Source: DATBDN01 sp963715995 (GTDB taxonomy: Bacteria > Actinomycetota > Thermoleophilia > Solirubrobacterales > Thermoleophilaceae). Taken from it: a stretch of DNA of 64,000 nucleotides. The notes under the pieces were generated by a model. The model was given only the letters and a program-made list of their open reading frames with translations. It was not told the DNA's origin and ran no database searches. The position numbers were made by a program, and so were the translations under genes. The stretch covers positions 1,116,001 through 1,180,000 of the forward strand of contig OY970283.1 in the NCBI GenBank assembly GCA_963715995.1, read 5' to 3'. Positions 29,356 through 37,736 of the stretch are shown here, piece by piece. The first letter of the stretch is position 1; every line of letters begins with the position of its first letter.

Positions 29356-30856
29356 GTGGCTTCTCCATCGAGGGCGGTTCCGGGATCTTGCCGTCCTTGT
29401 ATGGCTGGAACTCGTCCTTGTGGCTGGTGTCTTCCTCGTGGTAGGACGACTCCGCGTTGACTGCCCAGATGTCGTGCTCTGTGCCGTCGCAGATGTTCTC
29501 CACGGTCCGGATGGCGGTCAGCGACGAGTGGTCTGAGTTGTTGTAACGGTGCAGCCCGTTGCGACCGACCTGGTGCAGGTTGTCGATCCCCTCGAGCCAG
29601 TCCTTGATCACGTCGACGCGCTCGGAGTACTCGGCGTCGTACATCGGGTAGGCCTTCGGCACGCGCACGGCGTAACCCTTCTCGACCTTCGACGGGTCGA
29701 CCAGCTGCAGCTCCGCGAGCTCGCGCGTCGCGAGCTTCACGAGGTCGTCGTCGGACATCGTCCAGAGGTCGTCGCCCTCGAAGCAGAAGTACTCCAGGCC
29801 GACGCACGCCTTCGAGTCGTCGGGAACCATCCAAGGACTCCAGGAGCGGTAGTTCTGGATGCGCCCGACGCGCACGCCCGGCTCGTGGATGTAGATCCAG
29901 TTGTCGGGGAACAGGTCCTCGCCGTCGATCACCAGGCCGACCGTGAGGAAGTCGCGGTAGCGCAGGCCCTTCGCTGCCTTCTCCACGTACCTGCCGGGCG
30001 CGGGCTCGGTGATGCCGACCGCGGTGCGCAGCGGCAGCGACGAGATCACGTGCAGCGGCTCGATCGGCTGGCCGTTCACGATCACGTGCTTGACGGACTT
30101 GCCGTCGTCGTTCAGGACGATCTTCTCGGCGGTCGCGTTCAGGCGAACCTCGCCGCCGCGGTTCTCGATCTCGCGCGCCATCGCGTCCCAGAGCTGGCCC
30201 GGGCCGTAGCGCGGGTAGTGGAACTGGCCGATCAGCGATTTGATCTTGTTGCCCTTGTTGCCGAAGAACGCGGCCTTCGCAGCTGAGAAGAAGGACAGGC
30301 CCTTGATGCGCTGCGCTGCCCACTCGGCGCGCAGCTCGGTGCAGGGCACGCCCCAGACCTTCTCGGTGTAGGTCTTGAAGAAGAGCGAATAGAGGCGCTT
30401 GCCGAAGCGGTTCGAGACCCAGGTCTCGAGGTCGTCCTCGCGCCCCTTGGGCTTGACGGTCGCCCAGAGGTAGGAGAGGCCGGAACGGATCAGCTCGACC
30501 GGGCCGAGCTGCTTGATCACGTCCATGCCCTCGAGCGGGTACATGAGGAACTTCTTGTTCCAGTAGATGCGCGACATGCGCGGGCGCAGCAGGAACTCTT
30601 CGTCGAGCACCTCGTGCCACATGTCGTCGACTTCCTTCGCCTTCGTGAAGAAGCGGTGGCCACCGAGGTCGAAGCGGTAGCCGTCGTGCTCCTTGGTCTT
30701 GGCGATGCCGCCGAGCTGCTCGTCGGCTTCGACGACCAGCACCGGCTCGCCGCGCTTGGCGAGGTAATAGGCAGCGGTGAGCCCGGCGGGGCCCCCGCCG
30801 ATCACCAGATGTCGGCGCTCGCTTGCGCCACCGTTCGTTGAAGCGTTCAGTTCCAC
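29330..30856 (-). CDS. FAD-dependent oxidoreductase (UDP-galactopyranose mutase/protoporphyrinogen-oxidase-like)
   Basis: 508 residues. An N-terminal FAD-binding Rossmann motif HLVIGGGPAGLTAAYYLAKR, the second motif GGIAKTKEHDGYRFDLGGHR, and a C-terminal FAD segment GLHRYNNSDHSSLTAIRTVE. The amine-oxidase-like architecture is often seen in surface-sugar loci, where it may remodel nucleotide or lipid-linked sugars. GTG start with cggag before it. First gene of the operon running to the methyltransferase at 23647. Confidence 0.88.
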   Translation of the reverse strand: MELNASTNGGASERRHLVIGGGPAGLTAAYYLAKRGEPVLVVEADEQLGGIAKTKEHDGYRFDLGGHRFFTKAKEVDDMWHEVLDEEFLLRPRMSRIYWNKKFLMYPLEGMDVIKQLGPVELIRSGLSYLWATVKPKGREDDLETWVSNRFGKRLYSLFFKTYTEKVWGVPCTELRAEWAAQRIKGLSFFSAAKAAFFGNKGNKIKSLIGQFHYPRYGPGQLWDAMAREIENRGGEVRLNATAEKIVLNDDGKSVKHVIVNGQPIEPLHVISSLPLRTAVGITEPAPGRYVEKAAKGLRYRDFLTVGLVIDGEDLFPDNWIYIHEPGVRVGRIQNYRSWSPWMVPDDSKACVGLEYFCFEGDDLWTMSDDDLVKLATRELAELQLVDPSKVEKGYAVRVPKAYPMYDAEYSERVDVIKDWLEGIDNLHQVGRNGLHRYNNSDHSSLTAIRTVENICDGTEHDIWAVNAESSYHEEDTSHKDEFQPYKDGKIPEPPSMEKPLADVGSNN

Positions 30857-30958
30857 TGTCTCCGGCTGAATGTTTCGGGCGCGGCGTAAAGACAGGCGTA
30901 AGAACCGCCGCGCGGAGGAAGCGCGTTAGCTTAGCCGCCGGACCCGGAGGCCCTTCGT

Positions 30959-32002
30959 CTAATGCCCCGCACTCGGTCCTTTACCCCCGTCGACGATTGG
31001 CCATGCATCGCGTGTCCAGGTGATCGGGTCCAGCAGCAGACTTCGCTGCGGTGAGATCGTGCCGACGGCGTTGTAGGACGCGTACAGCATCCACCAGCGG
31101 CCGTTGAGCGACTGCGCGACCGAGCCGTGACCGGGGCAGAGCCAGGAGTCGTTCGAGTCGAGGATCGGGTTGCGCTTGAAGCGGGTCCAGGGGCCGTAGA
31201 GGCCCTTCGCGCGCGCGACGCCCATCGCGTACTCGCAGTTGGGCCCGCAGCACAGGTTTCCCGAGTAGAAGAGGTAGTTGTAGCCGCGCCGGCGCACGAT
31301 CTGCGGGCCCTCGATCACGCCGCCCTCCCAGCCGCGCCCGGTCGCCGTGAGGATCTTGCGCCGTACCCCCGTCATGGACAGTCCGTCCTGCGACAAAGGC
31401 TGGATCCAGAGCACGGTCGTGACGCCCTCGGTGTTGCGGTCCTCCTTCCAGACGAGGAACGGCCAGCCGGCGTTGTTGCGCGCCACGCTCGGGTCGATCG
31501 AGCCGTCGGGCTGGCATACGAGCGGGCCCTGGTCGTCGTAGGGGCCGATCGGGTTCGGCGAGGACGCCACCGCCACGCACATCTGCCCGCTCTTGCGGCG
31601 GGCGCTGTAGTAGGCGAGGTAGTCGTCGCCCTGGCGGTCGATCTCGGGCGCCCAGAAGTTGTGCCCGTCCGTCCACGACGGGGCGTGCTGGAAGATCGAC
31701 CCGGCCGCCGTCCAGTGCACCAGGTCCGGCGAGCGCAGGATCGGCGGGAACGGGTTGCCCTGTGACGCCGTGCCGGCCGCCCAGTACTCCGGGCCGATCC
31801 GGACCACGGACGGGTCCGGGAAGTCGCCCGCGTAGACCGGGTTCGCGTAGTGCGGCGGGTTGTCGAGCGCAGCCGCGCTCCCCGCTGCCGCCAGGAGGAT
31901 CAGCAGCGCGAGAGCCGTTGCGAGACAGGCGCGTGCGATGCGTCTAGCGTAGGCGGGGTTGCGGTTCGTAAAGCCGGGGGAGATAATTCCCCCAGGCGAC
32001 AC
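30959..32002 (-). CDS. Secreted glycoside hydrolase family 43 protein
   Basis: A five-bladed beta-propeller glycosidase with signal peptide (ACLATALALLILLAAAGSAAA). GH43 landmarks: NPVYAGDFPDPSVVRIGPEYW (catalytic base Asp), NFWAPEIDRQGDDYLAYYSA, DGSIDPSVARNNAGWPFLVW (pKa-modulating Asp), and GVIEGPQIVRRRGYNYLFYS (acid Glu). Arabinan or xylan-type alpha-L-arabinofuranosidase or xylosidase activity is expected. The start is uncertain: GTG at 32002 is in frame but lacks a ribosome site and lies within the promoter region of the divergent gene. Confidence 0.87.
   Translation of the reverse strand: MSPGGIISPGFTNRNPAYARRIARACLATALALLILLAAAGSAAALDNPPHYANPVYAGDFPDPSVVRIGPEYWAAGTASQGNPFPPILRSPDLVHWTAAGSIFQHAPSWTDGHNFWAPEIDRQGDDYLAYYSARRKSGQMCVAVASSPNPIGPYDDQGPLVCQPDGSIDPSVARNNAGWPFLVWKEDRNTEGVTTVLWIQPLSQDGLSMTGVRRKILTATGRGWEGGVIEGPQIVRRRGYNYLFYSGNLCCGPNCEYAMGVARAKGLYGPWTRFKRNPILDSNDSWLCPGHGSVAQSLNGRWWMLYASYNAVGTISPQRSLLLDPITWTRDAWPIVDGGKGPSAGH
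31959..31993 (+). promoter_or_regulatory. Strong promoter with -10 inside an inverted repeat
   Basis: TTGCGG (31959-31964), 17 nt, GATAAT (31982-31987) is the best vegetative promoter I see in the window, pointing at the gene at 32014. The -10 sits exactly between ggggga (31976-31981) and tccccc (31988-31993), so any protein binding this repeat would block it. Confidence 0.6.
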
Positions 32003-32013
32003 GGGGGTACGTC

Positions 32014-32664
32014 TTGAGGGCCACGAAGGCCTACATCGCAAGTCTCGGCACGACCGGTGTTCTGCTTGCCGCATCGGTGCTGATGCTTGCCCTGGTGAGC
32101 GCCGTCGTCGCCTTCGACGAGTGGCCCGATGGCAATGCGGCCACGCCGGTGAAGACGCTGGTCCTGGCGCCCAGGCCGTCCACGATCCACGTCAGCACGC
32201 GGCCGCACGCCGCGGCCGCCACACGCGCGCCGGTGCGCGCCACGCGCGGCAGGACCGCCGCTGGACGCCGGGCCGCGGGCCGCACCCCGGGCAGCAGGCC
32301 GCGCCGCGTCACGAGCACGCGCCCGGGCGCCGGCACGCCGAACACGCCCGCGGCGCAGACCCCGGCGCCGAGCTCCGGGGTATCGGTCCCCGTCCCCGTT
32401 CCCGTTCCGGTGTCCGTGCCCGATCCGCAGCAGACGCTCGCGCCGGTGCAGCAGGCCACGGACCCGATCGTCAACACGGTCTCGAACCCGGGTCCCGCGG
32501 TCAGCCAGGTGGCCGACCAGGTGCAGGGAACCACGAACGCGGTCGGCACCGCGGTCGGCAACGTCAGCCCGCAGGTGGGACAGATCGTGCAGGACGCCGG
32601 CCAGGTCGTGTCACAGACGCTGCACGGCGTGCCGCTGCCCGGGCACACGCTCCCGGGTCACTAG
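32014..32664 (+). CDS. Membrane-anchored or secreted Pro/Val-rich protein
   Basis: 216 residues, TTG start. One hydrophobic segment near the N-terminus (TTGVLLAASVLMLALVSAVVA) could be a signal anchor. The rest is low complexity: an Arg/Ala/Thr/Pro tract to about 125, a run of Val-Pro dipeptides (VSVPVPVPVPVSVPDP), then a more ordered Gln/Val-rich tail (QQATDPIVNTVSNPGPAVSQ). No family recognised. It is transcribed from the strong promoter at 31959. Its TAG stop overlaps the convergent hydrolase stop within one CTAG. Confidence 0.75.
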   Translation: MRATKAYIASLGTTGVLLAASVLMLALVSAVVAFDEWPDGNAATPVKTLVLAPRPSTIHVSTRPHAAAATRAPVRATRGRTAAGRRAAGRTPGSRPRRVTSTRPGAGTPNTPAAQTPAPSSGVSVPVPVPVPVSVPDPQQTLAPVQQATDPIVNTVSNPGPAVSQVADQVQGTTNAVGTAVGNVSPQVGQIVQDAGQVVSQTLHGVPLPGHTLPGH

Positions 32665-33368
32665 CGCAGCGCGCGCTCGATGAAGCGGATCGACTCCGCC
32701 TGGAGCTCCTGGTCGTGCTGGAGCGAGCGATGGTGGCCGCCCGGCACGAGCAGCAGCCGCTTGGGCTCGCCCGCGGCAAGGTGGAGCTCCTCCGAGACCG
32801 TGTAGGGCACCTGCTCGTCGCCGCGCGCGTGCATCAGCAGCACGGCGGTGCGACCGGCAAGCGACGCGACCGCGCGGCGCAGGTCGAGCGTGGCGAGCCA
32901 GGCCTCGAGTGCGGCGCGGTCGGCCCGGAAGCCGTCTAGCCGTCCCGAGCGCAGGCCGCGCAGCAGCAGGTCCTCCGGGGCCGGGCAGATGGCAACGACC
33001 GCGGCCAGCGGCGGGTCGGCGATCGCCGCCGCGTGCAGCACCTGGAAGCCGCCCATGCTCGACCCGCGCAGCGCCACCTGCGGCGCGTGCTCGCGCATCG
33101 TCGCCACCATCGTGAGCACGTCGGCGAACGCCGTGGGGCCGAACTCGCCGCTGGAATCGCCGTGCCCGCGAGCGTCGAAGGCCAGCGCGGCCATGCCCGC
33201 GCCGCGGCACGCGCGCCCGAAGTCGAAGTGCGATTCCTTGGCCGATCCCGACCCGTGCGCGATCACCACGCCGGCGCGCGCGGGCTCCGCGGGCAGGAAC
33301 AGCGCGTACGCCAGCCCGTCGCGCTCGCCGAGCTGCGGCGGCTCCGGAGTGGGCAGAGGGGTGCGCAT
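32661..33368 (-). CDS. Alpha/beta hydrolase (dienelactone-hydrolase-like)
   Basis: 235 residues from MRTPLP (ATGs 9 and 12 nt upstream are possible but overlap the lysA start). Features: VVIAHGSGSAKESHFDFGRA (oxyanion region), nucleophile elbow VALRGSSMGGFQVL, the acid loop LLMHARGDEQVPYTVSEEL, and catalytic His in VPGGHHRSLQHD. Serine esterase or peptidase of unknown substrate. Divergent from lysA with only about 10 nt between them. Confidence 0.88.
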   Translation of the reverse strand: MRTPLPTPEPPQLGERDGLAYALFLPAEPARAGVVIAHGSGSAKESHFDFGRACRGAGMAALAFDARGHGDSSGEFGPTAFADVLTMVATMREHAPQVALRGSSMGGFQVLHAAAIADPPLAAVVAICPAPEDLLLRGLRSGRLDGFRADRAALEAWLATLDLRRAVASLAGRTAVLLMHARGDEQVPYTVSEELHLAAGEPKRLLLVPGGHHRSLQHDQELQAESIRFIERALR

Positions 33369-33378
33369 AATGGGCATC

Positions 33379-34629
33379 ATGCCCGCCGCGGCCCGCACGT
33401 TGTCGCCTGTCTATCCGGCCGATGCCCGGCTGACCGACGACGGCCGGCTCGAGGTCGGGGGCTGCGATCTGGCGGAGGTGGCGCGCGAGCACGGCACCCC
33501 GGCCTACGTCTACGCCGAGAACGACATGCGCGAGCGCGCGCGCGAGTACCTCGACGCATTCCGCTCGCGCACGGAGCGCTTCGAGGTGATCTACGCGTCG
33601 AAGGCGTTTCCGGCAACGGCGGCCTATGCGCTGTTCGCGGAGGAGGGGCTGTCCTGCGACTGCGCCTCCGGCGGCGAGCTGCACCTGGCCCTGGCCGGCG
33701 GCTTCGCGCCCGAGCGCGTCTACATGCACGGCAACAACAAGACCGAGGACGAGCTGCGCTACGCGTTCGAGCGCGGCGTCGGGACGATCGTCGTCGACTC
33801 GTTCGACGAGATCGAGCGCCTGCGCCGGCTCGCGCCGCAGGGCCAGGACGTGATGCTGCGCGTGACCCCGGGGATCAAGCCCAGCACGCACTCCTACATC
33901 CAGACGGGCCAGGTCGACTCGAAGTTCGGCTTCGGCCTGGACGACGTGCCGCGCGCGGTCGACGCCATCGGCGCGGCCGGGTTGCGGCTGGTGGGCCTCC
34001 ACGCCCACATCGGCTCGCAGGTGTTCGAGCTCGAGGCGTACGAGAAGCTGGCCGAGGTGCTGGGCCAGCTGGGCGACTACCCAAGGCTCAACCTGGGCGG
34101 CGGGCTCGGCATTGCTTACACGCACGAGGACGAGCCGCCGCCGGTCGAGGACTACGTCGAAGCGCTTCTGAAGAACGCGCCGGCCGGCGTGACCGTGCTC
34201 TGCGAACCGGGGCGCTCGCTGGTGGGCAACGCAGGGGTGACCGTCTACACGGTCGGCACGATCAAGAAGATCCCGGGCGTACGCACGTATGTGTCCGTGA
34301 ACGGCGGCATGTCGGACAACCTCCGGCCGATGCTCTACGGCGCCAAGTACGAGGCCGACATCGTCGGGCGCTTCGGCGGGGACCGGCTCTGCACGGTCGC
34401 GGGCATGCACTGCGAGTCGGGTGACATCCTGATCCGCGACGTGGTGCTCGACGACCCGCGGCCGGGCGACCTGCTCGTGGTGCCTGCAACCGGCGCCTAC
34501 GGACACGCGATGGCCAACAACTACAACGCGATCCCGCGGCCGCCGGTGATCTTCTGCCGCGACGGCCAGGCGCGAGCTGTGGTGCGCCGCGAGACCTACG
34601 AGGACCTGACCGCCCGTGACGCCGTTTAG
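33379..34629 (+). CDS. lysA: Diaminopimelate decarboxylase
   Basis: PLP enzyme converting meso-diaminopimelate to L-lysine; 416 residues. PLP Lys74 in VIYASKAFPATAAYALFAEE; HAHIGSQVF, LNLGGGLGIAY, CEPGRSLVGNAG (phosphate contact) and CESGDILIRDVV (active-site Cys from the second subunit of the dimer). ATG at 33379 is used; an in-frame ATG at 33370 is also possible. A much longer open frame reads antisense to the hydrolase and is a shadow. hom overlaps the 3' end by 14 nt, placing lysine and threonine synthesis in one operon. Confidence 0.95.
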   Translation: MPAAARTLSPVYPADARLTDDGRLEVGGCDLAEVAREHGTPAYVYAENDMRERAREYLDAFRSRTERFEVIYASKAFPATAAYALFAEEGLSCDCASGGELHLALAGGFAPERVYMHGNNKTEDELRYAFERGVGTIVVDSFDEIERLRRLAPQGQDVMLRVTPGIKPSTHSYIQTGQVDSKFGFGLDDVPRAVDAIGAAGLRLVGLHAHIGSQVFELEAYEKLAEVLGQLGDYPRLNLGGGLGIAYTHEDEPPPVEDYVEALLKNAPAGVTVLCEPGRSLVGNAGVTVYTVGTIKKIPGVRTYVSVNGGMSDNLRPMLYGAKYEADIVGRFGGDRLCTVAGMHCESGDILIRDVVLDDPRPGDLLVVPATGAYGHAMANNYNAIPRPPVIFCRDGQARAVVRRETYEDLTARDAV

Positions 34630-35833
34630 CGTCGGGCTGCTCGGCCACGGCACGGTCGGCAGCGCGTTTCACACCCTGCTCGAGGAGCGGGCCGAGTCGA
34701 TCGAGTTCTCCACCGGCAGGCGTCCCGAGTTGTCAGGTGTCCTGACACGTTCGCGCGGCGACTTCGACGACATCCTCGAGCGCAGCGACCTGGTGGTCGA
34801 GCTGATCGGCGGCGTGGAGCCGGCGCGCGACTACATCCTGCGGGCGATCGAGGCGGGCAAGCACGTGGTGACCGCGAACAAGCAGGTGCTGTCCCAGCAC
34901 GGCGAGGAGGTCTACGAGGCGGCGCGCACGGCGGGCGTGCAGCTGCGCTTCGAGGCTGCGGTCGGCGGGGTGGTGCCCTGCATCCGGGTGATCCACGAAA
35001 CGCTCGCGGCCGCCCACATCGACCGCGTGCACGGGATCGTGAACGGGACCACCAACTTCATCCTCACGCGCATGACCGAGACCGGAGCCTCCTACGAAGA
35101 GGCGCTGGCGGAGGCCCAGGAGCTTGGCTACGCCGAGGCTGATCCGACCGAGGACGTGAACGGCAAGGACGCCGCCGCGAAGATGGCGATCCTGGCGCGG
35201 CTCGCGTTCCGCGCGCCGGTGGCGCTCGACGACGTTCAGTACGAGGGGATCACGCACGTGACCGCCGAGGACATCGAGTACGCGAAGGACCTCGGGCTCT
35301 CGCTCAAGCTGATCGGCACGGCCGAGCGGCGCGACGGCGGCATCTCGGTGCGCGTGCACCCCGCCTTCCTCTATCCAGGTCATCCGCTCGCGGCGGTGAA
35401 CGGGCCTTTCAACGCGGTCACGATCGAGTCGCCGGCGATCACCGAGATCACCCTGTCGGGGCCGGGCGCGGGCGGCCCGCAGACAGCCTCCGCCGTGCTG
35501 GGCGACGTGATCAGCGCGATGATCCCGCCGCCCACGCTGCCGCCGCCCGCCACCGACATCCCGCTCGTGGACGACATCGAGTCGGCGTTCTATCTCTACG
35601 TGGAGGTGGCCGACCGGCCCGGCGTACTTGCGCGCGTGGCTGAGATCCTCGGTCTCCAGGGCGTGTCGATTCGCTCCGTCGTCCAGAAGGGCCTCGGCGA
35701 GAACGCGCGCCTGGTGATGGTCACCCACCCGGTGCTCGAGTCCAACTTCCGCGCCGCGATGGAGCTGGTCGGCGGGCTCGACTTCCTGCGCGCCCGGCCG
35801 CGGATGCTGCGCGTGATCGAGGCCGACTTCTGA
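34616..35833 (+). CDS. hom: Homoserine dehydrogenase
   Basis: 405 residues. NAD(P) domain VGLLGHGTVGSAFHTLLEER; catalytic region KHVVTANKQVLSQHG, FEAAVGGVVPCIRVI, GIVNGTTNFILTRM, EADPTEDVNGKDAAAKMAIL; C-terminal ACT domain (YLYVEVADRPGVLARVAEIL) implying feedback control by threonine. GTG start inside the lysA end. Its TGA overlaps the CTG start proposed for thrC. Confidence 0.95.
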   Translation: MTPFSVGLLGHGTVGSAFHTLLEERAESIEFSTGRRPELSGVLTRSRGDFDDILERSDLVVELIGGVEPARDYILRAIEAGKHVVTANKQVLSQHGEEVYEAARTAGVQLRFEAAVGGVVPCIRVIHETLAAAHIDRVHGIVNGTTNFILTRMTETGASYEEALAEAQELGYAEADPTEDVNGKDAAAKMAILARLAFRAPVALDDVQYEGITHVTAEDIEYAKDLGLSLKLIGTAERRDGGISVRVHPAFLYPGHPLAAVNGPFNAVTIESPAITEITLSGPGAGGPQTASAVLGDVISAMIPPPTLPPPATDIPLVDDIESAFYLYVEVADRPGVLARVAEILGLQGVSIRSVVQKGLGENARLVMVTHPVLESNFRAAMELVGGLDFLRARPRMLRVIEADF

Positions 35834-36821
35834 GCCTCTGGCGCTACCGCGACCGGCTGCCGGTCGACCCGCTCGTAACCCTCGACGAGGGCTGGACGCC
35901 CCTGGTGCGCGCCCCGCGCCTGTCGGAGCGCGTCGGCGCCGAGGTGTGGCTGAAGGTCGAAGGCGCAAACCCGACCGGCTCGTTCAAGGACCGCGGGATG
36001 ACTGTGGCCGTGTCCGCCGCCTTGAGTGAGGGCGCCGAGGCGGTCGTCTGCGCCTCGACCGGCAACACCGCGGCCTCGGCGGCGGCCTACGCGGCGCGCG
36101 CCGGACTGCGTGGCGCGGTGATCGTGCCCGAAGGGAAGATCGCCACGGGCAAGCTGGCTCAGGCGCTCATGCACGGCGCGCGCGTGGTTGCGCTGCGCGG
36201 CAACTTCGACCAGGCGCTCACGCTGGTGCGCGAGCTCGCGGACAAGCATCCGATCGCGCTGGTCAACTCGGTCAACGAGTTCCGGCTCGAGGGGCAGAAG
36301 ACCGCTGCGTTCGAGGTCTGCGACCAGCTTGGCGAGGCGCCCGACGTGCTGTGCATCCCGGTCGGCAACGCGGGCAACATCAGCGCCTGGTGGCGCGGCT
36401 TCGGCGAGTACCAGGTGGCGCCGCAGCTGTTCGGGTTCCAGGCCGAGGGCGCGGCTCCTCTGGTCTATGGCAAGCCGATTGACAACCCCGAGACCGTGGC
36501 TTCCGCCATCCGGATCGGCAACCCCGCGCGCTGGGAGGAGGCGATGAACGCGGTGACCAGCTCGCGCGGCCAGATCCGCGCGGTCTCGGACGCGGAGATC
36601 CTCGACGCCTATTCCTTCCTCGGCGCACGCGAGGGCGTGTTCTGTCGCCGGCGTCGGCGGCGTCGGTGGCCGGGCTGCTCAAGTTCGGCGCGGAGGGCAC
36701 CGTCGTGTGCGTGCTCACGGGCCATGGGCTGAAGGACCCGACCACGGCGATCGACCGCGCCTCGGGCGTGGTCTCCTGCGATCCGGACTACGCGGCGCTC
36801 GAGTCCGCGGTGCTTGCGTGA
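35830..36821 (+). pseudogene. thrC: Threonine synthase, frameshifted in this sequence
   Basis: PLP enzyme forming threonine from O-phosphohomoserine. Read from CTG at 35830 (overlapping the hom TGA) it begins SLWRYRDRLPVDPLVTLDEG, the expected N-terminus; the first GTG (35905) would remove 25 conserved residues. The PLP Lys lies in NPTGSFKDRGM. At about 36641-36648 one base is missing: the frame runs into an Arg-rich shadow, while the +2 frame resumes PASAASVAGLLKFGAEGTVV and ends at 36821, overlapping the thrB GTG. Intact length about 330. As an essential pathway gene in a healthy operon, sequencing error is likelier than decay. Confidence 0.88.
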
Positions 36822-37669
36822 ACCGGCGCCGCCTCGTGCGGGTGCCGGCGTCGTCGGCCAATCTTGGCCCGGGCTACGACTGCCTGGCGGCTGCACTGTC
36901 GCTGCACCTGGAGCTGGAGGTCGAGGAGACCGGCGAGTTCGCGGTCGAGTCGAACATCGACGGGATCGCGCTAGACCGCTCGAACCTATGCGTGCGCGCG
37001 TTCAAGAAGCTGCACTCGGCTGACGGCCTGCGCTTCCGGATCGACTCGGAGATACCGCTGGCCGCGGGGCTCGGGTCCAGCGCAGCCGCGATCGTGGCGG
37101 GCCTGATGGCGGCCGACCACATGTTCGAGCTCGACGCCGAGGTCTATCCGCACGCCGTCGAGATCGAGGGCCATCCCGACAACGTGGCCGCGGCGCTGTT
37201 CGGCGGCTTCGTGGTCTGCACCCCCGACGGCGCGCAGCGCTTCGACCCGGCGCCCGGGCTGGAGGGCGTGCTCGCAATCCCGCCCACCGCGGTGCCGACG
37301 CACGAGGCGCGCGCGGCGCTGCCGTCCACGGTGCCGATCACCGACGCGGTCCACAACATCGCGCACGCATCGATCCTGATGCTCGGCCTGGCGCGCGACG
37401 ACTTCTCGCTCATCGGGGCAGGCCTGTCGGACCGACTACACCAGGACCGGCGCGCCCATCTGTACCCGCGCTCGATGGAGCTGCTGGGCAAGGCCCACGA
37501 GCTCGGAGCGGTGGGGGCGACGATCTCAGGAGCAGGGCCAGCCGTGCTGTTCTGGTGTCACTGGCAGCAGACAGGAGGCGTGTTCGAGGCGCTCCAGCGC
37601 GAGGCAGCCGACTGCACCGTGCGACGAGTCCAGTTCGTGCCAAGCGGAGCCGACGTCAAAGCCCTGTAA
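36818..37669 (+). CDS. thrB: Homoserine kinase
   Basis: A GHMP-family kinase, 283 residues, ATP-dependent O-phosphorylation of homoserine. N-terminal RVPASSANLGPGYDCLAAAL, the phosphate loop PLAAGLGSSAAAIVAGLMAA, the third motif GAVGATISGAGPAVLFW. The GTG at 36818 overlaps the thrC stop (GTGA). An open frame extending to 36707 runs through thrC and is spurious. Last gene of the lysA-hom-thrC-thrB operon, followed by a strong terminator-like repeat. Confidence 0.94.
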   Translation: MNRRRLVRVPASSANLGPGYDCLAAALSLHLELEVEETGEFAVESNIDGIALDRSNLCVRAFKKLHSADGLRFRIDSEIPLAAGLGSSAAAIVAGLMAADHMFELDAEVYPHAVEIEGHPDNVAAALFGGFVVCTPDGAQRFDPAPGLEGVLAIPPTAVPTHEARAALPSTVPITDAVHNIAHASILMLGLARDDFSLIGAGLSDRLHQDRRAHLYPRSMELLGKAHELGAVGATISGAGPAVLFWCHWQQTGGVFEALQREAADCTVRRVQFVPSGADVKAL

Positions 37670-37689
37670 ACAAGCGGCCTTTTCATGAG

Positions 37690-37735
37690 GACGGGGCCAG
37701 GCCCCGTTCTCATGAGAGTGGGGCCTGGCCCCGTC
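37690..37735. terminator. Bidirectional terminator: 16-bp perfect inverted repeat
   Basis: gacggggccaggcccc (37690-37705) is perfectly complementary to ggggcctggccccgtc (37720-37735), with a 14-nt loop that contains the small palindrome ctcatgag. Each arm can also fold alone (ggggcc-a-ggcccc). The plus side is followed by ttt, the minus side by tcatgaaaa. It sits between the convergent thrB and amidase genes, 2 nt from the amidase stop, and probably ends both transcripts. Confidence 0.8.
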
Positions 37736-37736
37736 T

